Below, piece after piece: positions 10,819-17,521 of a stretch of 22,128 bases of DNA. This DNA is from a virus. The position numbers and the translations under genes are program-made. The notes beneath the pieces are model-generated. The model saw only the letters and a program-made list of their open reading frames with translations, was not told where the DNA came from and did no database searches. Numbering within the stretch: position 1 is the stretch's first letter; every line of letters begins with the position of its first letter. Where the stretch lies: positions 1-22,128 of IMG/VR virus record IMGVR_UViG_3300021963_000725; one strand, 5' to 3'.

Positions 10819-10916
10819 GACTTTCTCTTATGTTCCTTATATTCTCTTATGCCTTCTGCTACTGCTAGAAATATTGTGAAAATGTATGATACGACTGCTT
10901 TGAGTTTAGTTACCAA
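10800..10916 (-). CDS. 38-residue membrane protein with TTG start
   Basis: The frame reads (M)VTKLKAVVSYIFTIFLAVA, then EGIREYKEHKRKSWQKFY. It has a membrane segment of about 18 residues and a strongly basic tail. No ATG is available; a TTG at 10914-10916 stands 6 bases after GGGAG, a strong ribosome-binding site. It overlaps both neighbours, which supports coupled expression. Confidence 0.58.
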   Translation of the reverse strand: MVTKLKAVVSYIFTIFLAVAEGIREYKEHKRKSWQKFY

Positions 10917-11247
10917 ACTCTGCTCCCTGTAGTTTCATGCCTGTTATTTTTTGTATTAGTTGCCATGCGTCTTTTGTTTTCTTTGCTTGTATGAGTTTCT
11001 TTAGTTCATTCTTTTCTGCTTCTTTTGCAACTTGATAGAATTTGAAGAGTTCCATGGCGCCGATGTTGCCTTTGTATTCTGCTTCAACTGTAAGTGATGA
11101 ATTCATTTTTGATATTGAATCAAGCATTTGCTCTGTGATTTCTTCAAATGGGAGTTTTTGACCAGGCGTCTTGTTGACCTTGTCTCGCACATCTTCGTCC
11201 GTGCCCCACTCTGTGTATTCTTTAAATGTTTTAATATTTGACACCAT
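10906..11247 (-). CDS. Hypothetical phage protein, helical
   Basis: The protein has 113 residues from MVSNIKTFKEYTEWGTDEDV. The in-frame extension upstream is rejected because it overlaps the oxygenase gene and the family starts near this Met; AGAAAG lies before it. It contains a conserved-looking core (TPGQKLPFEEITEQMLDSIS) and a Lys-rich helix. A similar protein occurs in T4-like cyanophages as far as I recall. Function unknown. Confidence 0.78.
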   Translation of the reverse strand: MVSNIKTFKEYTEWGTDEDVRDKVNKTPGQKLPFEEITEQMLDSISKMNSSLTVEAEYKGNIGAMELFKFYQVAKEAEKNELKKLIQAKKTKDAWQLIQKITGMKLQGAEFGN

Positions 11248-11779
11248 ATTTGCTTTCTGTTCTAATATTGAATGACATTGTATATCTCTCTTCATCACTT
11301 GTATGATGAGGTATGCTGTGCGCTAACCATGTTGGAAAGATTATCATCAAACCTTTTTTTGCTTCTTGTATATAGTATTCATCATCACCATTGTGATTAC
11401 CTACCCTCGGGTCATAGAATATTGTCTTGCCAATATTGTCCAAATAAAGAATTGCGGCGAACCCATGTGCGCCATGGCGATGCCAATGATAGTAAGTATT
11501 TCGTGGCATGATGTTGACCCAAGATTCTTCAATATAGAATTGCCCCGTATGATTTGAACGAATCGATTGCAATAGGTTTGTATGAATGTAATTTAACTCT
11601 GTTGTAAAATCCAATTTGTTTGTCTGTATGTGCGAACAATAATACTCATCAACATAACTCTTGGGATTTTCAATGCGATATACATTTAATTGTTTTTTCG
11701 CCACATCAATAATATTGTCATGTATTTGAAACTTATAGATTTTAGTAGGAAATATATCTTCACAAATCATATCAAACAT
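11231..11779 (-). CDS. 2OG-Fe(II) oxygenase family protein
   Basis: This 182-residue protein matches the small phage 2-oxoglutarate/Fe(II) oxygenase group (Pfam 2OG-FeII_Oxy_5 type). The core is NTYYHWHRHGAHGFAAILYL (H100 and H102 are candidate iron ligands), then IFYDPR, then GLMIIFPTWLAHSIPHHT with the distal His (H154), and ERYTMSFNIR with the Arg that binds oxoglutarate. Such enzymes hydroxylate proteins, nucleic acids or small molecules; the substrate is unknown. Neighbours do not reveal it. The start MFDMICEDIFPTKIY is typical for the family. Confidence 0.88.
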   Translation of the reverse strand: MFDMICEDIFPTKIYKFQIHDNIIDVAKKQLNVYRIENPKSYVDEYYCSHIQTNKLDFTTELNYIHTNLLQSIRSNHTGQFYIEESWVNIMPRNTYYHWHRHGAHGFAAILYLDNIGKTIFYDPRVGNHNGDDEYYIQEAKKGLMIIFPTWLAHSIPHHTSDEERYTMSFNIRTESKYGVKY

Positions 11780-11792
11780 AATGTTTACCTTC

Positions 11793-12023
11793 TTACGCTA
11801 GTAACTTACCTAATTCAAATACATTCGTAACTAGATTTTCGGCGGAAGTTCTCATGTCTTCTTTTCGAATTGCCTCTGTCTCTGTAAGTAGAAAATCATA
11901 TTCTACCTTTGTAATCTCTCCACGCTGATATTGTAGATGGAATTCTAGAATCAGTCTGGCGATTTCTGCTTCTACTGACTGCCCAACGGCGATTGCCTGT
12001 AATTGTTCGATTGCATTTACCAT
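11793..12023 (-). CDS. Small hypothetical phage protein
   Basis: The 76-residue acidic helical protein begins MVNAIEQLQAIAVGQSVEAE and has LILEFHLQYQRGEITKVEYD. GAAGG lies about 14 bases before the ATG, and the start overlaps the stop of the lipoprotein gene by 7 bases. It lies directly downstream of the probable lysis genes. Function not recognised. Confidence 0.8.
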   Translation of the reverse strand: MVNAIEQLQAIAVGQSVEAEIARLILEFHLQYQRGEITKVEYDFLLTETEAIRKEDMRTSAENLVTNVFELGKLLA

Positions 12024-12415
12024 CTGTTTTTATACACCTTCTCTAATAGTTCGAATCTCTGCTCAGTTAACTTAATGTAATTCTGGCAGACCAGTGTGCT
12101 TTTTGTCGCTTTTGCTTTGTCTAGATTATCTTTGATTGCTTTGATGTTAGCGGCGTTATTGTCCGCTCTTGTGTCTGCATAGATTTGTAACTTCGCAACT
12201 GCTTGATATGCATTGCTCCACTCTTCTTTTCTATCACAATTCAACTTACCAAACTCATATCTCGCTTCTACATAATGAGAAACCAAACTACCATCGTGCT
12301 TTTGAGGTATGACACCGCAACCTGATGTTAGTAGTAGGAGTGCAATTAAAAAAACTCCCAACGATATTTCTAAAAGTCTTTGTCTTAAAGTATAGGTGGG
12401 AGTTTTTTCGTTCAT
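12017..12415 (-). CDS. Phage lipoprotein near the holin
   Basis: The protein is 132 residues long from MNEKTPTYTLRQRLLEISLG. A hydrophobic stretch (VFLIALLLLTSGC) ends at C33 with TSGC, close to a lipobox although Thr at -3 is unusual. The mature part is helical and Lys-rich with two further Cys (C59 and C109). Its place beside the holin suggests an outer-membrane part of lysis, such as a spanin, but no Rz/Rz1 pattern can be shown. No strong ribosome-binding site is visible; it is probably coupled to the 38-residue gene upstream. Confidence 0.76.
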   Translation of the reverse strand: MNEKTPTYTLRQRLLEISLGVFLIALLLLTSGCGVIPQKHDGSLVSHYVEARYEFGKLNCDRKEEWSNAYQAVAKLQIYADTRADNNAANIKAIKDNLDKAKATKSTLVCQNYIKLTEQRFELLEKVYKNRW

Positions 12416-12416
12416 G

Positions 12417-12533
12417 TTATTTTTTCGCAATAATTGATTGTATTTTCTCTTGTATCATCTTTGCCCAAAAGGGTTGTGGAAGATTCCACCCAACAAAAGC
12501 GCCTACTGCTATCCAAAAAAGTGTGTCTAACAT
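12417..12533 (-). CDS. 38-residue membrane protein near the holin
   Basis: The frame MLDTLFWIAVGAFVGWNLPQ, then PFWAKMIQEKIQSIIAKK, follows TAAGGAGATGAA, a strong ribosome-binding site. It has one membrane segment, a Pro-rich turn and a basic amphipathic helix. The same short protein occurs next to holin-type genes in T4-like cyanophages, as far as I remember. It may help lysis or be a second membrane partner. Confidence 0.75.
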   Translation of the reverse strand: MLDTLFWIAVGAFVGWNLPQPFWAKMIQEKIQSIIAKK

Positions 12534-12542
12534 TTCATCTCC

Positions 12543-12950
12543 TTATGCAAAAGGTTTTGCTATCGGTGGTGCAACTACAGGTACCGTTGGTGCGGGTGCT
12601 GTTGCTGGCGCTGTAAATGGTGATGCTGTTGCGACTGGCATCGGTGCACCTGTTACTGCTGGCGGTGGTGTTGCTGTAGATGCCGCCGCAACTTTCTCTT
12701 GAGTTCTACCAAATGCGGCGATACCTAACACGGCACCCATTGCCACATGGAATAAACCTGCGCCTTGTAGCGTTAGAGGATTCCATTGTGTGACTGACTG
12801 CCCCATTGTTGCTTGTAGTATGCTCCAAAGAATTGGAAATATTGCCATATCTAAAAAGCAAATAATCATATATGTCCAACCCATTGCCGGACGCCATTTC
12901 TTTTGCATCCAGTCTTCGGCGGGTTTTTTTACTTCTGTTTCTTCTGCCAT
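12543..12950 (-). CDS. Three-helix holin-like protein with a Pro/Ala-rich tail
   Basis: The protein has 135 residues. After a charged start come membrane helices at about 21-45 (MGWTYMIICFLDMAIFPILW) and 60-80 (GAGLFHVAMGAVLGIAAF), joined by QWNPLTLQG. The pattern RPxMGW-Y..IC..D....P and QWNPLTLQGxGLFH-xMGAVLG matches the GTA_holin_3TM family, whose members make holes in the inner membrane at the end of infection. The last 45 residues are a low-complexity Ala/Pro/Val tail that is unusual for a holin. AAGGAAACATC precedes the ATG. Confidence 0.85.
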   Translation of the reverse strand: MAEETEVKKPAEDWMQKKWRPAMGWTYMIICFLDMAIFPILWSILQATMGQSVTQWNPLTLQGAGLFHVAMGAVLGIAAFGRTQEKVAAASTATPPPAVTGAPMPVATASPFTAPATAPAPTVPVVAPPIAKPFA

Positions 12951-12971
12951 GATGTTTCCTTGTAATAATTG

Positions 12972-12991
12972 TTTTGTGGAACATCACAAAA
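12972..12991. terminator. Hairpin between structural and holin genes
   Basis: TTTTGTG and CACAAAA form a perfect 7-bp stem with a 6-base loop. On the minus strand the stem is followed by CAATTATT, a poor T-run, so partial termination or RNA processing is more likely than full termination. Confidence 0.45.
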
Positions 12992-13001
12992 ATTGTATCA
13001 A

Positions 13002-13388
13002 TTAGAGGTCTGGATTCACTCCAGGAGGACCATCGTAGCCACCTACTTTAGATAACTTAATGATTGCTGTTGATTCGACCGGCATATTGTAATCAATATC
13101 GAAAGTGTTTTGGCGCTTTAATGGTGGGTTGTTCGAATAGATATCATACTTTGTAAACTGCCCATCTGCCCACAATTTAAAAATCTGCTCTGAGTTTCTA
13201 GTGATTGTTAATGATGCCTGTAGGCCTGCAAGTCCAATCTCATTAATGTTAACGGTTTGGGTTGCCTGTAGTGTTTCATTAGCAAGTTTACAATCTGTTT
13301 GTAAATCGATTGTTCCTGTACCTGAACCTTGTAATAGCACAACGGTTTCAAAGTGTGTATTAGCAAGAATTGTCTTTGTGACTGCCAT
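13002..13388 (-). CDS. Probable virion structural/decoration protein
   Basis: This 128-residue protein starts MAVTKTILANTHFETVVLLQ and is rich in Thr, Asn and beta-like segments (GTGTIDLQTDCKLANE, VNINEIGLAGLQASLTITRN). Such MAVTKTIL proteins in T4-like marine phages are annotated as structural, which fits its place between DUF6433 and holin. The evidence is composition, the opening motif and context. It is preceded by GAGGAG. Confidence 0.78.
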   Translation of the reverse strand: MAVTKTILANTHFETVVLLQGSGTGTIDLQTDCKLANETLQATQTVNINEIGLAGLQASLTITRNSEQIFKLWADGQFTKYDIYSNNPPLKRQNTFDIDYNMPVESTAIIKLSKVGGYDGPPGVNPDL

Positions 13389-13391
13389 GGA

Positions 13392-13853
13392 TTACTCCTC
13401 TTTTTGTTTTTCTGATTTTTTTGGTTCTTCTGGTAGCAAACCAGGAAATGCTTCTTTCACCAAAATGCGTGACATTCCACGATATTTATCTGCCAACTTT
13501 CCATCTTTAATTGCGATTAGTAACTCTGCCTCTGTCCAATGTATGCCTTCGCAAATCTCAATGAAGATTGATTCTTTGCGAATTTTAGGCAATGGGTCAT
13601 TCTTTAAACAACGCTTAACACGGCGCAACTCATTATAGAGGTCTGTCTCACTCATTCCAACTGGCACGGTTTTGTCTGCTTTATATGGTGGGTCACCCTC
13701 AGGTAAATCAAACTCTGCCGCTTTATCGTATGCTAACTTCAAAAGTTCTTTCAATGGAACATTGTTTTGATACTTTTGCAAGACTTTAATCTTGTCCGCT
13801 TTATGTTCAACTTTAGATACTTCCATCAAAACTTCATGCAAATTCAAACGCAT
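13392..13853 (-). CDS. DUF6433-like phage protein
   Basis: The 153-residue protein begins MRLNLHEVLMEVSKVEHKAD, then has NVPLKELLKLAYDKAAEFDL-PEGDPPYK, a signature of the DUF6433 family of T4-like phages. The C-terminus is Lys/Glu-rich. Its role is unknown; the neighbouring virion and lysis genes suggest late expression. AAGGAG lies upstream and a late-type box precedes it at 13891-13898. Confidence 0.84.
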   Translation of the reverse strand: MRLNLHEVLMEVSKVEHKADKIKVLQKYQNNVPLKELLKLAYDKAAEFDLPEGDPPYKADKTVPVGMSETDLYNELRRVKRCLKNDPLPKIRKESIFIEICEGIHWTEAELLIAIKDGKLADKYRGMSRILVKEAFPGLLPEEPKKSEKQKEE

Positions 13854-13890
13854 TTTATCTCCTTAAATCATCAAAATAATGTGATACACA

Positions 13891-13898
13891 TATTTATG
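13891..13898 (-). promoter_or_regulatory. Possible late promoter CATAAATA with adjoining hairpin
   Basis: The minus strand reads CATAAATA, one base from the T4 late box, 38 bases before the DUF6433-like ATG. Immediately upstream, CAAGT-GAAA-ACTTG (13899-13912) is a 5-bp hairpin with a GAAA loop that overlaps the stop codon of the previous gene. Confidence 0.45.
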
Positions 13899-13905
13899 CA
13901 AGTTT

Positions 13906-14076
13906 TCACTTGACGGAACCACCATAAATCTGTGCCTCAAGTTCACGAATTTTACTGTATAATTCGGAGATTTTATGATGAAGGTCTTCGTTTCGTTTTA
14001 ATAATTCTGAATTCTGTCTGCGTAGTTCTCCGCAAAGCAAATCAAGTTCTACAAACTCTTCATCGTATGGCATCAT
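13906..14076 (-). CDS. Small coiled-coil protein
   Basis: The protein has 56 residues from MMPYDEEFVELDLLCGELRR. The ATG at 14076 overlaps the upstream stop (ATGA) and follows AAAGGTG; a second ATG directly after it is equally possible. The rest is one coiled coil (NSELLKRNEDLHHKISELYS) ending in Gly-Gly-Ser. No function is known. Confidence 0.74.
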   Translation of the reverse strand: MMPYDEEFVELDLLCGELRRQNSELLKRNEDLHHKISELYSKIRELEAQIYGGSVK

Positions 14077-14456
14077 GTCACCTTTGGAGATAGTGGGCAT
14101 TTTGTATCAAAACAAGTGGCGGTACCTAATTGCTCTCTAGTCAAACCACACACATAACATTTGTCACTCAAGAAATTTTCTCTCAAGAACGGAAAAGGTT
14201 TATTTCTGTCGGTATCGTAATATGAAGGACTGTGACCCACCTCATCTTCATAATGCTCTTCGGCGGGTTCAAATTTGGGGCAATACTCGGACTCATCTTC
14301 ATCTCTAATGAAGTCTAAAGTGCCAGATGTTTGAAAACCAGAACCTCTCAGAAAAAAATGAAATTGTTCTAAAATTGTTTCTAATGTATCGGCAGTAAAC
14401 TCTACTGTGGTCTCTGACGGAGTATAGGTGTCGATTTGTTTAAATATGTATTTCAT
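14073..14456 (-). CDS. Hypothetical phage protein with a C-terminal zinc-knuckle-like motif
   Basis: The 127-residue protein has an alpha/beta N-terminal part (VEFTADTLETILEQFHFFLR) and a C-terminal CYVCGLTREQLGTATCFDTKC. The C-x2-C and C-x5-C pairs suggest a zinc site. Similar proteins occur in T4-like cyanophages. Its start overlaps the upstream stop by 4 bases. Confidence 0.82.
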   Translation of the reverse strand: MKYIFKQIDTYTPSETTVEFTADTLETILEQFHFFLRGSGFQTSGTLDFIRDEDESEYCPKFEPAEEHYEDEVGHSPSYYDTDRNKPFPFLRENFLSDKCYVCGLTREQLGTATCFDTKCPLSPKVT

Positions 14457-14752
14457 TCTTTATCTCCTCCATAACTAACAACTGTAAAGAAAACATTTTT
14501 CTTGTGTTCATCATTCCAAACCTTGGCATAATCATTATCTTTATCACATAATTGTAATGCCTCTGCCTCTGTAATTTCTCTTGTGCTTACAATTTCTTCA
14601 CCCACATGTTTTTGTGAGAATTCTTTAAACTCACTTTCAGCACCGCCTGTAGTATTGAATACTACTGTGTCATTCGCATGCTCCTCTGATTTGCAATCAA
14701 TAACATAACGCTGGCGAAAAATTGAAACTGTCTCTACTAGATATAATGGCAT
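14453..14752 (-). CDS. Conserved T4-like phage hypothetical protein
   Basis: This protein of 99 residues begins MPLYLVETVSIFRQRYVIDC and has ISTREITEAEAL-type acidic helices. The opening MPLYLVETVS-FR-RYV is one I recall from many cyanophage genomes, always without function. It overlaps the zinc-motif gene (ATGA) and lies 1 base after the stop of the large gene upstream. Confidence 0.84.
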   Translation of the reverse strand: MPLYLVETVSIFRQRYVIDCKSEEHANDTVVFNTTGGAESEFKEFSQKHVGEEIVSTREITEAEALQLCDKDNDYAKVWNDEHKKNVFFTVVSYGGDKE

Positions 14753-14753
14753 G

Positions 14754-15560
14754 TTACACCCACAATGATTTACGAATTTTAATTAAACGAATCAACATCT
14801 CTGTATCTTCTTTCTCATACTGCTGTTCAAGCTCAAAACATTTTTTGTGAATTTCACTAGTATCATCTTGATTATCGTCATCTAGCAAATCTTGACCGCT
14901 ATCTCTTTTTCTTTTGCAGTATTCTGTCCAACCACCTGCATCATGAGGGTCTGGTCGTTTTGGTCGAATTTTTTTCCACCATTTGTATAGTTCAAATGCC
15001 TCTTCGGCACACCAAGGTTGCGAACCTTCTTTTGCTTTACCATTCTCAACATAAGATTCTTCATAGTGTTTGCTGTATGGCTTTGCAAGTTTAGCACACC
15101 AACGCAAGTAGTTTAATCCGTGTTGAACATTTCTTGTTTCTGGTCTGAAGAAACGCAAAATTGGAACATGATTCCACAACTCAAGTAATTTATTATCTGT
15201 GCTACGACCAAACCCGTATGTCGCAAGTTCAACTTCAACATAATCAACAAGTGTTTCAAAGTTAGAGTGAAGAATCAAAGTATCTTTGTCCATCCATTGA
15301 TAGCGATTCAATTTAGAATCTGCCATCCAAGGGCGACTGATAAATCGACAACGAATGCCGTAGAAAAAATCAGTTACAGGATTCACAATCCACCAATGAA
15401 TTCTTGTATCGATATAATCAATAATGTTAAACACCGCATGTGTTAGCGGTGCTTTATTTTTATATTCTTCATCATGTCTGCGCCAACCACTCCAAGTTTC
15501 TGCTGTGGGTGTTGGAATACCAGCACGATTTTTTAGATAGTTTTCAATCTTCTTTAGCAT
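14754..15560 (-). CDS. Conserved phage hypothetical protein, 268 residues
   Basis: The protein is unusually rich in Trp (about 14) and Arg. Conserved-looking blocks are PLTHAVFNIIDYIDTRIHWW, RPWMADSKLNRYQWMDKDTL, WKKIRPKRPDPHDAGGWTEY and a C-terminal helical segment. T4-like and other phages carry similar proteins; no domain or enzyme motif is visible. It overlaps the AbrB-like gene by 17 bases. Function unknown; its size suggests an intracellular, perhaps nucleic-acid-linked protein. Confidence 0.84.
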   Translation of the reverse strand: MLKKIENYLKNRAGIPTPTAETWSGWRRHDEEYKNKAPLTHAVFNIIDYIDTRIHWWIVNPVTDFFYGIRCRFISRPWMADSKLNRYQWMDKDTLILHSNFETLVDYVEVELATYGFGRSTDNKLLELWNHVPILRFFRPETRNVQHGLNYLRWCAKLAKPYSKHYEESYVENGKAKEGSQPWCAEEAFELYKWWKKIRPKRPDPHDAGGWTEYCKRKRDSGQDLLDDDNQDDTSEIHKKCFELEQQYEKEDTEMLIRLIKIRKSLWV

Positions 15561-15987
15561 TTTGTTGTCTTTGCTCTCTAGATATGTTTCTAATCTCGAC
15601 TTGTTTGTTCTCTGTTAATGTATACTGTAATGAATCACCAGCCCGCCAGTCCATCTCTTTCATTTTTTCTTCAGGCAACTGAATGATTGCCTCACCTGTC
15701 TCAGGGTCTTCTTCAACCATACAAGAAAATTTTGTGTTTGGTTCTGATTCTTCTAAGATAGAATCAACAATTATTCTGAGACAAGATTCAAATTCAGATT
15801 TGATATCATTCAGTTCTTTGATAGAATCATCACCAAAACCTTTTACATCATCTATATAGTTACGGACAAGGTCACGCAAAAATACTTCACCAAAATTATC
15901 ATCGCTAAAATCGGGGTCAACAGGAACTACCTCAATGACCGCCGCATCTTGAAAGCGCAATTCAACACCTGTTTCAATTTTAATCAT
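15544..15987 (-). CDS. AbrB/MazE-like C-terminal domain protein
   Basis: The 147-residue protein has an acidic N-terminal part (about 1-90) of unknown type. The C-terminal 45 residues, from DPETGEAIIQLPEEKMKEMD to WRAGDSLQYTL and VEIRNIS, follow the AbrB/SpoVT swapped-hairpin pattern: strand, I-LPEE helix, W-x-GD, strand. Such domains bind DNA as dimers. The ribosome-binding site GGTGAGATAA precedes the ATG. A transcription-factor role is possible; its targets are unknown. Confidence 0.82.
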   Translation of the reverse strand: MIKIETGVELRFQDAAVIEVVPVDPDFSDDNFGEVFLRDLVRNYIDDVKGFGDDSIKELNDIKSEFESCLRIIVDSILEESEPNTKFSCMVEEDPETGEAIIQLPEEKMKEMDWRAGDSLQYTLTENKQVEIRNISREQRQQNAKED

Positions 15988-16302
15988 TTATCTCACCATC
16001 ATGTTAATCAAACCAATAGTATCTATTGTAGTCAATAACAAATAATTTGCAAGCATTCCAAAGGAATTTCTACTCCATGCCGCCCAAGAATATAGCGCAC
16101 ATCCGGCAATCCAAACAGGATAAAGAATCAATAGCGGAGGATTCGGAACAGTCAATGCCATTGTAATAGAACAACCAATGCTAAGAATCCACGCTAAGAT
16201 TTCAATCAAAAATCTAACCGGATGAGATTGATAGTCTCTCATTGCCCATATGAGAGCGTCTTCAATGCCTGTGTGAATTTTATCTACAACTTTTAAAATC
16301 AT
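15988..16302 (-). CDS. Conserved T4-like phage membrane protein
   Basis: The protein of 104 residues starts MILKVVDKIHTGIEDALIWA and has two to three membrane segments: about 35-55 (EILAWILSIGCSITMALT), 57-75 (PLLILYPVWIAGCALYSW) and 80-102. The motif AMRDYQSHPVRFLIEILAWI is one I recall from cyanophages. The ATG is 1 base after the GGATGA overlap region of its neighbour. It lies among other membrane genes. Confidence 0.84.
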   Translation of the reverse strand: MILKVVDKIHTGIEDALIWAMRDYQSHPVRFLIEILAWILSIGCSITMALTVPNPPLLILYPVWIAGCALYSWAAWSRNSFGMLANYLLLTTIDTIGLINMMVR

Positions 16303-16303
16303 A

Positions 16304-16657
16304 TCATCCAATCAAATGCTGTGCCAACACCATACAACTAATCCACGCCCATAGTGTATTGAAACCTACAAGTGTCGGCAACAATTTTTTGTTGCTTGCC
16401 CAAATTAATGTTAAACTTGTAAAAAGTGTTAGAAAATACAACCACCAAATACTGATTCCAAAAATCAAACCTGGCACAATAATAATTGCTTTTGCTGTCC
16501 AAGAAAGAAATTCTACTGTGTTGTAATCAGTCCAATATTCTTTTTTTGTCCACATCAAATAACAATCACGAATTTTTTCAAATCCACTATGCCTGTATAC
16601 AATCGCTATCATTATAAGCCAAGCAACTGTAGCAATAACTATTTGTTCTATGCTCAT
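16304..16657 (-). CDS. Multi-pass membrane protein
   Basis: The 117-residue protein has an N-terminal segment (IVIATVAWLIMIAIVY), a polar loop, and three closely spaced hydrophobic stretches to the C-terminus, so four membrane helices are likely. The start MSIEQIV overlaps the upstream stop (TAATG) and follows GGGAG. Unknown family, probably an inner membrane protein. Confidence 0.82.
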   Translation of the reverse strand: MSIEQIVIATVAWLIMIAIVYRHSGFEKIRDCYLMWTKKEYWTDYNTVEFLSWTAKAIIIVPGLIFGISIWWLYFLTLFTSLTLIWASNKKLLPTLVGFNTLWAWISCMVLAQHLIG

Positions 16658-16833
16658 TACCAACTCCCGTCATCTACAATTATACGAATAACAATAGGAC
16701 CTAGATTCACTACAACCCCATAAAGTTTAGGGTTTAGTTCATCTGGTCTAATTGTGTCTGCTCTCATCTGCCAGTGAAGAGGATTAACAACAACTGTAAT
16801 CCATACACCAGAATACTTCAACCACTTAATCAT
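16657..16833 (-). CDS. 58-residue phage hypothetical protein
   Basis: The frame MIKWLKYSGVWITVVVNPLH, then RPDELNPKLYGVVVNLGPIV and ending VDDGSW, is clearly protein-like: hydrophobic beta strands separated by a polar loop. I recall matching short proteins in cyanophages with the same WITVV-NP-HW and final DDGSW. It overlaps both neighbours (ATGA and TAATG), so its frame is well supported. Function unknown. Confidence 0.8.
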   Translation of the reverse strand: MIKWLKYSGVWITVVVNPLHWQMRADTIRPDELNPKLYGVVVNLGPIVIRIIVDDGSW

Positions 16834-17312
16834 AAACCTAATTGTTTTAACTTCTCAATTGTATCTTTTGCATTTTTATGTAATACTGCATTACCATTTG
16901 CTTTTTTGAATCCATCAATAACATCTGGTGTATCATCAATTAATACAACCTTAGGTGATGCATACTCTGCTTTCAATTTACGACCTGCTACTATGTTTGG
17001 TTTGTATGCTATACCATTTTTCTTTAACCAAACTTTCTTTTGAGTTTCGACTTCACTATGAAATTTTTTACCACCACTTGAAGATAAAATTTCAACAGGA
17101 ACATTTAGTTTTTTGATATAAGATAGTAGTTCTTGTCCACCCTCGTACCAATCAAGTTTTTCAAAGTTCTTGTCTTTGATAAAATTTTCCCAATCGCCAC
17201 TAAATTCTTTTTTGTCTCTCGACTTTAGTGGTGTTCGACCAAAAACATCAAACCATCGTTTGTCAAAGTCGGCGATTACGCCATCCATATCTAAATAAAT
17301 TTTTTCAATCAT
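16830..17312 (-). CDS. HAD-family 5'(3')-deoxyribonucleotidase-like phosphatase
   Basis: The 160-residue protein has the four HAD motifs in order: YLDMDGVIADF (nucleophile D8, acid D10), ILSSSGG (S77-S79), basic K113 in AGRKLKAEYA, and LIDDTPD (D126 and D127). The layout and length fit the 5'(3')-deoxyribonucleotidase group that removes phosphate from deoxynucleotides; phages use them in nucleotide metabolism. The substrate is not proven. It overlaps the next genes by a few bases and lies near RNase H, suggesting a role in DNA metabolism. Confidence 0.88.
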   Translation of the reverse strand: MIEKIYLDMDGVIADFDKRWFDVFGRTPLKSRDKKEFSGDWENFIKDKNFEKLDWYEGGQELLSYIKKLNVPVEILSSSGGKKFHSEVETQKKVWLKKNGIAYKPNIVAGRKLKAEYASPKVVLIDDTPDVIDGFKKANGNAVLHKNAKDTIEKLKQLGL

Positions 17313-17521
17313 TAACTTGCCTTGCTTTTAATTGTAATACTCTTATCAAAGATATAAGCGAGAACGGATGCAGCTAACCATGTCTCAAGTGTGTATGGGA
17401 TAGATAGCGCAAACAATGTATTGATTGACCAGACAATCGCCCAAGGAAAACCAATAATAAAAATTGCTACTAAAATAATAGCAATCAGCATCGCCCACCA
17501 AGGCAACAAAGTAATTTTCAT
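17312..17521 (-). CDS. Small membrane protein
   Basis: The 69-residue protein has two to three membrane segments (MLIAIILVAIFIIGFPWAIV, then FALSIPYTLETWLAASVLAY) and a basic tail. AGGAGTTTTAA, a strong ribosome-binding site, precedes the ATG directly after the RNase H stop. The role is unknown; it is transcribed with RNase H. Confidence 0.82.
   Translation of the reverse strand: MKITLLPWWAMLIAIILVAIFIIGFPWAIVWSINTLFALSIPYTLETWLAASVLAYIFDKSITIKSKAS

Noticed and set aside
13201-13638. 145-residue plus-strand frame
   Set aside because: It lies across the structural and DUF6433-like genes on the opposite strand; composition is not protein-like and no start signal is present.
15427-15455. Plus-strand terminator-like hairpin CACCGC/GCGGTG followed by CTTTATTTTTA
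   Set aside because: It lies inside the coding sequence of the 268-residue gene and no plus-strand transcript is expected there.
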